From: Pantoea sp. BAV 3049
GTDB lineage: Bacteria > Pseudomonadota > Gammaproteobacteria > Enterobacterales > Enterobacteriaceae
DNA: 64,000 nucleotides
NCBI RefSeq assembly: GCF_009765445.1
Contig: NZ_WHOY01000031.1
Span: 2,649,683-2,713,682, forward strand
Direction: 5' to 3'
Shown piece after piece: positions 57,084 through 64,000 of this stretch (position 1 is its first letter; each line of letters begins with the position of its first letter). A model generated the notes under the pieces. It saw only the letters and a program-made list of their open reading frames with translations, made no database searches and was not told the DNA's origin. The position numbers and the translations under genes are program-made.

Positions 57084-57293
57084 ATGACTAAATATCCTAA
57101 AGGCAGTATTGTCAGACACAAAACTGGCGACATCAAAGGGATGATTGTTAACGTCTTTGAACAGGACAGCGCTCCGGCAGGTTACTACGTAAAGTGGGAT
57201 GACGGTAATCACAGCTACCACGGAGAAAAAGAGCTGATCTGGGCAAACATTGACCGACCCCGGATGCACTACACCCAACAATCACCGAAATAG
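57084..57293 (+). CDS. Small hypothetical protein, DUF2158/YodC-like
   Basis: A 69-residue soluble protein, beta-rich (GSIVRHKTGDIKGMIVNVF, then GYYVKWDDGNHSYHGEKELI). The SH3-like layout, short motif after GD/GG and a W-D pair recall YodC-type small proteins. Start ATG at 57084 with GGGAGTGG upstream. It precedes mfd by 76 bp. No proven function. Confidence 0.6.
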   Translation: MTKYPKGSIVRHKTGDIKGMIVNVFEQDSAPAGYYVKWDDGNHSYHGEKELIWANIDRPRMHYTQQSPK

Positions 57294-57369
57294 AGGTATA
57301 CTCCGGTTAGCCGAAACGGGGATGTCACGTCCCCGCTCTCCTTGTCGTTAAGAGACCGCCTGACTGATT

Positions 57370-60300
57370 ATGCCTGAACAATCCAGATACACCCTGCCCG
57401 TTAAAGCAGGAGACCAGCGTCAGCTGGGGCAACTGAGCGGAGCCGCCTGCGCGGTTGAATCCGCTGAAATCGTCGCACGTCACAAGGGTCCGGTAGTGCT
57501 GATTGCGCCGGACATGCAAAACGCGCTGCGCCTGCAGGATGAGATTAAGCAGTTTACCGACGAACCGGTTATCAGCCTTGCGGACTGGGAGACGCTGCCG
57601 TTCGACAGTTTCTCGCCTCATCAGGAAATTATCTCTTCGCGTCTGTCCACTCTTTACAGCCTGCCAACCCTTGAGCGGGGCGTACTGATCCTGCCGGTGA
57701 ACACGCTGATGCAGCGCGTCTGTCCGCACAGTTATCTGCACGGTCACGCGCTGGTGATGAAAAAAGGTCAGCGCCTGTCGCGCGATACGCTGCGTACCCA
57801 GCTTGAACAAGCTGGTTATCGCCACGTTGACCAGGTGATGGAGCACGGCGAATACGCCACGCGCGGCGCTTTACTGGATCTCTATCCGATGGGCAGTGAG
57901 CAGCCATACCGCATTGATTTTTTCGATGACGAAATCGACAGCCTGCGCGTATTCGACGTGGACACCCAGCGAACGCTGGAGGAAGTCGAGGCGATTAATC
58001 TGCTTCCCGCGCACGAATTCCCGACCGACAAAGCGGCCATCGAACTGTTTCGTACCCAGTGGCGTGAGCATTTCGATGTGCGGCGCGAAGCGGAACATAT
58101 CTATCAGCAGGTGAGCAAAGGCACCCTGCCCACCGGCATTGAATACTGGCAGCCGCTGTTTTTTGAAAGCCCTCTGCCTTCTTTGTTCAGCTACCTGCCT
58201 GCCAATACGCTGCTGCTGAACACCGGCGATCTGGAAAGCAGTGCCGACCGCTTCTGGCTGGACGTGATGGCGCGCTTCGAAAGTCGGCGTGTCGATCCGA
58301 TGCGCCCTCTGCTGCCGCCGGAAACGCTGTGGTTACGTACCGATGAACTGTTCAGCGAGCTGAAGCAGTGGCCACGTATTCAGCTGAAAAGCGAACATCT
58401 GCCGGAGAAAGCCGCCAATACCAACCTCGGCTACCAGCCTCTGCCGGATCTGGCGGTACAGGCGCAGGCCAAAGCACCGCTGGATGCACTGCGCCGTTTC
58501 CTTGAAGAGTTCAGCGGCCCGGTGGTGTTCTCCGTGGAGAGTGAAGGCCGCCGTGAAGCGCTTCAGGAGCTGTTAGCCCGCATCAAGATTGTCCCAAAAT
58601 CTGTCCACGCGCTGGAAGAAGCAGAAGAGTCAGGCCATTACCTGATTATCGGGGCCAGCGAGCAAGGCTTTATCGACAGCCTGCGCCACCGCGCACTGAT
58701 TTGTGAAAGTGATTTACTGGGAGAGCGAGTCAGCCGCCGACGTCAGGACAGCCGCCGGACCATCAATCCGGACGTACTTATCCGCAACCTGGCAGAGCTG
58801 CATCCCGGCCAGCCAGTGGTGCACCTCGAACACGGTGTCGGCCGCTATATCGGCCTGACCACGCTGGAAACCGGCGGCATCACCGCTGAATATCTGATGC
58901 TGGCTTATGCCGGAGATGCCAAGCTCTACGTACCTGTTTCTTCGCTGCATCTGATCAGCCGCTACGCAGGCGGGGCGGATGAAAATGCCCCGCTGCATAA
59001 GCTGGGCAGCGATGCCTGGTCACGCGCCCGGCAGAAAGCCGCCGAGAAAGTGCGTGATGTGGCGGCCGAGCTGCTGGATATTTATGCCCAGCGCGCCGCC
59101 AAGGCCGGTTTCGCCTTCAAACACGATCGCCAGCAGTATCAGCTGTTCTGCGAAAGTTTTCCGTTTGAAACGACGGCGGACCAGGCGCAGGCGATCAATG
59201 CGGTACTCAGCGATATGTGTCAGCCGCTGGCGATGGACCGTCTGGTGTGCGGTGACGTTGGCTTCGGTAAAACTGAAGTGGCGATGCGTGCCGCCTTCCT
59301 GGCGGTGGAAAACCACAAGCAGGTTGCCGTACTGGTGCCAACCACCCTGCTGGCCCAGCAACATTACGATAATTTCCGCGACCGTTTTGCCAACTGGCCG
59401 GTGCGCATCGAGATGCTTTCCCGCTTCCGTACCGCCAAAGAGCAGGCCCAGATCCTTGAGGAAGCCCGTGAAGGCAAAGTCGATATTCTGATTGGCACGC
59501 ACAAGCTGCTGCAGAACGAAATCAAATGGCGCGATCTGGGTCTGCTGATCGTCGATGAAGAACACCGCTTCGGCGTGCGTCATAAAGAGCGAATCAAAGC
59601 AATGCGCGCCGACGTCGATATTCTGACACTGACCGCCACGCCGATCCCACGTACGCTGAATATGGCGATGAGTGGCATGCGCGATCTGTCCATTATCGCC
59701 ACGCCACCAGCGCGGCGGCTGGCGGTGAAAACCTTCGTTCGCGAGTTTGATAATCTGGTAGTGCGTGAAGCTATTCTGCGTGAAGTGCTGCGCGGCGGCC
59801 AGGTCTACTACCTCTATAACGACGTGGAAAATATCGAAAAGGCCGCGAACCGCCTTACAGAGCTGGTGCCTGAAGCGCGTGTTGCCATCGGCCACGGCCA
59901 GATGCGCGAGCGTGACCTGGAACGGGTGATGAATGACTTCCACCATCAGCGTTTTAACGTACTGGTGTGTACCACTATCATCGAAACCGGCATCGATATT
60001 CCGACTGCCAATACCATTATTATTGAACGTGCCGACCACTTTGGTCTGGCGCAGCTTCATCAGCTGCGCGGCCGCGTGGGCCGTTCGCATCATCAGGCCT
60101 ATGCGTGGCTGCTGACCCCGCATCCCAAAGCAATGACCACCGACGCCCATAAACGTCTGGAGGCCATCGCCTCGCTGGAGGATCTGGGCGCTGGTTTTGC
60201 TCTTGCCACCCACGATTTGGAAATTCGTGGTGCGGGCGAGCTGCTGGGCGAAGATCAGAGCGGGCAGATGGAAACTATTGGTTTCTCGCTATATATGGAG

Positions 60301-60813
60301 CTGCTGGAAAACGCGGTGGATGCCCTGAAAGAGGGCCGTGAGCCATCGCTGGAAGACCTGACCAGCAACCAGACCGAAATCGAACTGCGGATGCCATCCC
60401 TGCTGCCGGATGATTTTATCCCGGATGTGAACACGCGACTGTCGTTCTACAAGCGGATTGCCAGCGCACAGGAAGAAGGTGAACTGGACGATCTCAAAGT
60501 GGAGCTGATTGACCGCTTTGGTCAACTGCCCGATGCCGCCCGCAATCTGCTGGATATTGCCGCGCTGCGCTTAACCGCACGCAAAATTGGCATCCGCCGC
60601 GTGGAAGCCAGCGAGAAAGGCGGATTTATCGAGTTCGCCGAGAAGAACAAAGCCGATCCGGGCTGGCTGATTGGCCTGCTGCAGAAAGAACCGCAGCACT
60701 GGCGACTGGATGGACCAACGCGACTGAAGTTTATCCGCGATCTGGCGGAGCGGAAGGTGCGAATGAAGTGGGTACGGGACTTTATGGCTCAGGTGCTGGC
60801 TAACGCGGCTTGA
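57370..60813 (+). CDS. mfd: Transcription-repair coupling factor Mfd
   Basis: A 1147-residue translocase (E. coli 1148). The UvrB-homology module spans 1-350. The RNA polymerase-interacting domain is around 475-545 (LHPGQPVVHLEHGVGRYIGL). The RecG-like motor has Walker A CGDVGFGKTEVAMRAAF (about 626), IVDEEHRFGVRHKE (about 727) and LTATPIPRTLNMAMSG. The TRG motif and C-terminal domain follow. It removes stalled polymerase and recruits UvrA. It is a single-gene unit ahead of a terminator. Confidence 0.97.
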   Translation: MPEQSRYTLPVKAGDQRQLGQLSGAACAVESAEIVARHKGPVVLIAPDMQNALRLQDEIKQFTDEPVISLADWETLPFDSFSPHQEIISSRLSTLYSLPTLERGVLILPVNTLMQRVCPHSYLHGHALVMKKGQRLSRDTLRTQLEQAGYRHVDQVMEHGEYATRGALLDLYPMGSEQPYRIDFFDDEIDSLRVFDVDTQRTLEEVEAINLLPAHEFPTDKAAIELFRTQWREHFDVRREAEHIYQQVSKGTLPTGIEYWQPLFFESPLPSLFSYLPANTLLLNTGDLESSADRFWLDVMARFESRRVDPMRPLLPPETLWLRTDELFSELKQWPRIQLKSEHLPEKAANTNLGYQPLPDLAVQAQAKAPLDALRRFLEEFSGPVVFSVESEGRREALQELLARIKIVPKSVHALEEAEESGHYLIIGASEQGFIDSLRHRALICESDLLGERVSRRRQDSRRTINPDVLIRNLAELHPGQPVVHLEHGVGRYIGLTTLETGGITAEYLMLAYAGDAKLYVPVSSLHLISRYAGGADENAPLHKLGSDAWSRARQKAAEKVRDVAAELLDIYAQRAAKAGFAFKHDRQQYQLFCESFPFETTADQAQAINAVLSDMCQPLAMDRLVCGDVGFGKTEVAMRAAFLAVENHKQVAVLVPTTLLAQQHYDNFRDRFANWPVRIEMLSRFRTAKEQAQILEEAREGKVDILIGTHKLLQNEIKWRDLGLLIVDEEHRFGVRHKERIKAMRADVDILTLTATPIPRTLNMAMSGMRDLSIIATPPARRLAVKTFVREFDNLVVREAILREVLRGGQVYYLYNDVENIEKAANRLTELVPEARVAIGHGQMRERDLERVMNDFHHQRFNVLVCTTIIETGIDIPTANTIIIERADHFGLAQLHQLRGRVGRSHHQAYAWLLTPHPKAMTTDAHKRLEAIASLEDLGAGFALATHDLEIRGAGELLGEDQSGQMETIGFSLYMELLENAVDALKEGREPSLEDLTSNQTEIELRMPSLLPDDFIPDVNTRLSFYKRIASAQEEGELDDLKVELIDRFGQLPDAARNLLDIAALRLTARKIGIRRVEASEKGGFIEFAEKNKADPGWLIGLLQKEPQHWRLDGPTRLKFIRDLAERKVRMKWVRDFMAQVLANAA

Positions 60814-60975
60814 TTTTACTGAGATGTCTGAAGCGAGAGTTACAGGCCAGAGACGGCCTGAGTCGAGCTGCCCTGGACGGCGTTTTTTGCGTCTTTATGA
60901 GCGGCCTGAGCCACGTGCCTCCACTGTTTAGTATTTGCGGCGCCTGCACCGTTTTGCGTTGAAAACGTAATGCAT

Positions 60976-61005
60976 AAAAAAAGCGGCTAATCGCCGCTTT
61001 TTTTT
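60976..61005. terminator. Bidirectional terminator between mfd and ycfJ
   Basis: AAAAAAAGCGGC-TAATC-GCCGCTTTTTTTT. It serves ycfJ on the minus strand and rightward readthrough on the plus strand. Confidence 0.9.
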
Positions 61006-61006
61006 A

Positions 61007-61546
61007 TCAGGCCTGGTTATTCAGCACCAGCTGACCGTTGCTGTCCAGCGGGATGCGGGTGCCCGGGTCATTATCCATGCGGATTTTGCCCTGCTGGCTA
61101 CCGATTTTGTAGGTCACATCGTAACCCATCATTTTTTCCTGCTTGTCGTAAACGGTTTTACAACGCTGTTCGGTAGTGGTGTAGGTATCGTTGTTCTGCA
61201 TCGCGCCCTGCACCTGATTACCGCCGTAACCACCTGCCAGCGCACCGGCTACGGTCGCCACGCTGCGTCCGCGTCCGCCACCAAACTGGTGACCAAGCAC
61301 GCCACCGGCGACAGCACCCAGCACGGAACCGGCAATGCGGTTTTCATCCTGAACGGGACGGCGATGAGTCAGGGTAATGTTCCGGCACTCCTGACGAGGA
61401 TTCTTTGTCGTTTCTTTGATTGGAGTAGCTGACAGCACCTGCGCATACTGTGGACTGCGGTCAAACACATTCATGCTCGCTACGGCAGCCACGCCCAGAG
61501 CCGCTGCCACACCAATTCCAATACCCGCCAACATTGATTTGTTCAC
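61007..61546 (-). CDS. ycfJ: YcfJ family glycine-zipper protein
   Basis: A 179-residue protein (E. coli YcfJ 179). It has an N-terminal hydrophobic segment (GIGIGVAAALGVAAVASM) and a glycine-zipper 2TM domain (RIAGSVLGAVAGGVLGHQFG, then GALAGGYGGNQVQGAM). The cysteines in RQECRNITL and EQRCKTVY are conserved. The start is GTG with AGGAGG 8 nt upstream. An envelope stress-linked protein of unknown function, possibly controlling biofilm. Confidence 0.88.
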   Translation of the reverse strand: MNKSMLAGIGIGVAAALGVAAVASMNVFDRSPQYAQVLSATPIKETTKNPRQECRNITLTHRRPVQDENRIAGSVLGAVAGGVLGHQFGGGRGRSVATVAGALAGGYGGNQVQGAMQNNDTYTTTEQRCKTVYDKQEKMMGYDVTYKIGSQQGKIRMDNDPGTRIPLDSNGQLVLNNQA

Positions 61547-61845
61547 AGGACTACCTCCTGACATTGTTACCGCGCATTTTCGCCTCTGCCGACATCCCGG
61601 TGCGGAAGCATCTTACCCGGCGTGCACGACGCGCCGTCTGTTCTGAGTTAAATTTTGCGCATCAGGACCAAATGTGACAATAAGAAAACAGGACGAAATG
61701 AATGTTGCCAGACATAAGAGAATGCTTTTAAGAGTGTTCTTAGAAGCGGGCTGCGAGGAGGTTATGAAACGAAAGGCTTATGATAACGACTGCACCATAA
61801 GCCTTTTTATTCCAGTTTCTGCGGTACTGATTTGGCTGAATCGAT

Positions 61846-63150
61846 TTAGTGGAGTTTCAACCTTGGGCGGATTACACGGTTAATACTGCCAACCAGCATC
61901 ATCAGGCCAGTTTTGAAATAGCCATGCAGCGCCACCTGATGCATGCGATACAGTGAGATATAGACGAAACGCGCAATTCGCCCTTCCACCATCATTGAAC
62001 CTCGCATCAGGTTCCCCATCAGGCTACCTACCGTACTGAAGCGTGAAAGCGACACCAGCGAACCGTGATCCTTATAGACGTAAGGCTTCTGCTTCTCCCC
62101 TTTCATCTGTGCCAGAATGTTGCTCAGCACCAGCGAAGCCATCTGGTGAGCAGACTGGGCGCGTGGAGGAACAAAACCACCAGAAGGCAGCGCACAGGAG
62201 GCACAGTCACCAATCGCATAGATATCCGCGTCACGGGTGGTCTGCAGCGTGGGTTCAACCACCAGCTGATTAATGCGGTTGGTTTCCAGCCCGGCAATCT
62301 CTTTCATAAAGTCCGGTGCTTTGATCCCGGCAGCCCAGACCATCAGGTCGGCTTCGATAAACTCACCGGATTTAGTGTTCAGACCATTTCTGTCCGCGCT
62401 GGTGACCATAGTTTGGGTCAGCACGCGCACGCCCAGCTTGGTCAACTCCTGATGCGCAGCGGCGGAGATGCGCGGCGGCAGTGCAGGCAGGATACGCTCG
62501 CCGGCCTCCACCAGCGTCACGTTCAGCGCCTGGTTATCCAGTCCTTTATAGCCGTAACTGTGCAACTGTTTCACGGCATTATGCAGCTCGGCAGAAAGTT
62601 CCACCCCGGTCGCGCCACCGCCAACAATAGCGATGTTGACCTTTTCCTGAGCACTGTCGCTGGAAGAGAACTTCAGGAACAGGTTAAGCATCTCGTTATG
62701 GAAACGACGCGCCTGGTGCGGGTTATCGAGGAAAATACAATGGTCCTTGATACCCGGAGTACCAAAATCGTTCGAGGTACTGCCCAGCGCCATCACCAGC
62801 GTGTCGTAAGCCAGCTCGCGCGCGGGTACCAGCAACTCGCCCTGTGCATCACGGATCTCGGCCAGCTGGAGCTTTTTGCCTTCGCGATTGATGTCGGTCA
62901 GCGTGCCTAGCTGGAACTGGAAATGGTGATTACGCGCATGAGCCAGATAGCTCAGACCATCGATCCCTTCGTCCAGCGATCCGGTAGCCACTTCATGCAG
63001 CAAAGGCTTCCACAGGTGGCTGTGATTGCGATCCACCAGGATGATTTCTGCTTTCTTTTTGCGACCCAACTTATGGCCGAGCTGCGTAGCCAGCTCCAGC
63101 CCTCCGGCCCCCCCGCCGACAATCACAATTCTCTTCATTGGTGTAGTCAA
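61846..63150 (-). CDS. ndh: NADH dehydrogenase II
   Basis: A 434-residue type 2 NADH:quinone oxidoreductase, monotopic, non-proton-pumping. FAD motif [16 protein letters not shown] (about 9-24), NADH motif [16 protein letters not shown] (about 170-185), and [19 protein letters not shown]; the amphipathic C-terminal membrane anchor ends [14 protein letters not shown]. The start is TTG (MTTP) at 63150 as in E. coli, with AAGGGGGT just upstream; an ATG at 63138 is less likely. A perfect FNR site lies upstream. Confidence 0.96.
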   Translation of the reverse strand: MTTPMKRIVIVGGGAGGLELATQLGHKLGRKKKAEIILVDRNHSHLWKPLLHEVATGSLDEGIDGLSYLAHARNHHFQFQLGTLTDINREGKKLQLAEIRDAQGELLVPARELAYDTLVMALGSTSNDFGTPGIKDHCIFLDNPHQARRFHNEMLNLFLKFSSSDSAQEKVNIAIVGGGATGVELSAELHNAVKQLHSYGYKGLDNQALNVTLVEAGERILPALPPRISAAAHQELTKLGVRVLTQTMVTSADRNGLNTKSGEFIEADLMVWAAGIKAPDFMKEIAGLETNRINQLVVEPTLQTTRDADIYAIGDCASCALPSGGFVPPRAQSAHQMASLVLSNILAQMKGEKQKPYVYKDHGSLVSLSRFSTVGSLMGNLMRGSMMVEGRIARFVYISLYRMHQVALHGYFKTGLMMLVGSINRVIRPRLKLH

Positions 63151-63764
63151 TTGACCCCCTTAAAAATGTAAACCAATCGTTAATTTAAGGTTAAGGTAAT
63201 ATCCTTAATTAACATAGGGTTGGCGAGTTAATTCGCTATCTGTTGGCAGAATAGCACGGGGAAAATCTTCAGTCCTGTTAAAATTGATCTAAATCAACAC
63301 CCGCTGTCTTGCTGGTTTGTGACGTTTATTCCCCTCCCCTCACTCAGAAATTGACGAAACGAGTCGCCAGTTCAAACTGTACGTGACAGCTGCAATTACC
63401 CGGGAATGAGCTAATTACGCTCACAGGAATAAGGTCTGAACAGATATTAATAGGAAAAAAAAACCTACTTTAGTCCTGATTAACTCTGAAGAGTTCAAAA
63501 TAAACAACTTAATACAGCCGATAATTAAACAATTCCTCTTAACGAAAACATAAAGGATGGATATTTAAACTCCCCCTGATAATACCCTCTGGTTTTTCTT
63601 AAGATTCCCTTAAGATTTCATCTTTAACATCGCCATCACAACAGTCTTACCGATATTTTCACGTACCATATAAAAATCACACTCTTTATTATCAGAATAA
63701 AATAACAACTCAGTGGAATATGTCAGCTTTATAAATCAATATTACCTGTAAAAGCGAAAAAATT
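63151..63764. other. Long AT-rich intergenic region between ndh and the carbonic anhydrase gene
   Basis: 614 bases without a gene. It holds the ndh promoter region with an FNR site at 63284-63297. The rest, to 63764, is AT-rich with no clear terminators or ORFs. Confidence 0.6.
63284..63297. promoter_or_regulatory. FNR binding site upstream of ndh
   Basis: TTGATCTAAATCAA is a perfect match to the FNR consensus TTGAT-N4-ATCAA, about 134 bp before the ndh start codon. E. coli ndh is repressed by FNR without oxygen. Confidence 0.82.
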
Positions 63765-64000
63765 ATGGAAATACTCAATACGCTGCTGGTCCGCAACAGG
63801 AGTTGGGCAAAACAGCAAAAAAGACGGAATCCTGAATTTTTTTTAAATCACGTTTCTGGCCAGCAACCACAGGCTTTGTGGATCGGGTGTTCTGACAGCC
63901 GGGTTCCGGCCGAAGTCCTGACCTGCGCTCAGCCTGGTGAACTCTTTGTCCATCGCAATATTGCCAATATGGTGCTGGAAGAGGATGATAGCCTGATGAG
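63765..64000 (+). CDS. Beta-class carbonic anhydrase, partial
   Basis: The first 78 codons of a gene cut by the window end. The frame reads [20 protein letters not shown] and contains [12 protein letters not shown] (zinc Cys with the Asp-Arg dyad) and [11 protein letters not shown], both diagnostic of Can/CynT-type carbonic anhydrases. It interconverts CO2 and bicarbonate. The ribosome binding site is weak. Whether it is the housekeeping can or a paralogue cannot be decided from the fragment. Confidence 0.85.
   Translation, partial: MEILNTLLVRNRSWAKQQKRRNPEFFLNHVSGQQPQALWIGCSDSRVPAEVLTCAQPGELFVHRNIANMVLEEDDSLM

Noticed and set aside
59020-60213. 397-codon frame opposite mfd
   Set aside because: Antisense shadow of a strongly conserved mfd coding region.
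61674-61883. 69-codon frame between ycfJ and ndh
   Set aside because: It runs antisense into the end of ndh, has no good ribosome binding site and shows no recognisable protein features.

Overview
The window looks like chromosomal DNA of an enterobacterium of the Erwinia/Pantoea type. Several blocks follow the gene order of the Escherichia coli backbone: treA-ymgE-ycgR-emtA-ldcA (14.4-21.8 kb), icd-rluE-nudJ-mnmA-hflD-purB-phoPQ-roxA-pepT (35.1-45.7 kb), sutR/ydcO (45.8-47.7 kb), cobB-nagK-lolE-lolD-lolC (51.9-56.8 kb, read leftward) and mfd-ycfJ-ndh (57.4-63.2 kb). The species cannot be fixed from the sequence alone. No rRNA, tRNA or CRISPR array was seen.

Region 1 (1-14.1 kb) is an accessory catabolic and uptake locus. 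Ten genes read leftward: a periplasmic binding protein, a KstD-like flavoprotein, an SDR, an ABC ATPase and permease, a luciferase-like monooxygenase, a Rieske oxygenase, an aldo/keto reductase, a type III glutamine-synthetase-like ligase and a VanB/CntB-type reductase. Beyond them lie a TetR regulator, an alpha/beta hydrolase and two small genes resembling the two halves of cucumopine synthase (helical bundle plus DUF3830 cyclophilin-like). Unusual TTAATTAA-type palindromes sit in front of every transcription unit, so the locus looks like one TetR-controlled regulon for an unknown nitrogenous compound.

Region 2 (14.1-24.7 kb) is backbone: periplasmic trehalase, a Fur-boxed TonB-dependent hydroxamate siderophore receptor inserted between treA and ymgE, ycgR with a consensus sigma-28 promoter, emtA, ldcA, a frameshifted acetyltransferase, and dinI with a LexA box. 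Region 3 (24.9-27.4 kb) is a decayed prophage tail/lysis remnant: a frameshifted tailspike head-binding domain, a truncated lysozyme and two holin-like genes. Region 4 (27.7-31.4 kb) holds a chloroperoxidase-type hydrolase, a guanine deaminase with a signal peptide, and pdxI.

Region 5 (32.4-35.2 kb) is a 2.66-kb element integrated in the 3' end of icd. It is bounded by a 164-bp duplication of the icd end (about 95% identical), the site type used by phage 21 and e14. It carries a broken integrase, a UmuD-like fragment and an AT-rich pair of a DUF4225 protein and a convergent small membrane protein, laid out like a pore-forming colicin and its immunity gene.

Region 6 (35-64 kb) is mostly core metabolism and envelope biology. 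Its main accessory unit is a four-gene operon (47.7-50.8 kb) for a periplasmic peroxiredoxin, a ScsB/DsbD-like membrane thiol reductase, an ECF sigma factor and an NrsF-type anti-sigma factor, probably an envelope redox-stress circuit. Regulatory sites that can be read directly include a PhoP box and -10 before phoP, a perfect FNR site before ndh and paired palindromes between sutR and ydcO. The window ends inside a beta-carbonic anhydrase gene.
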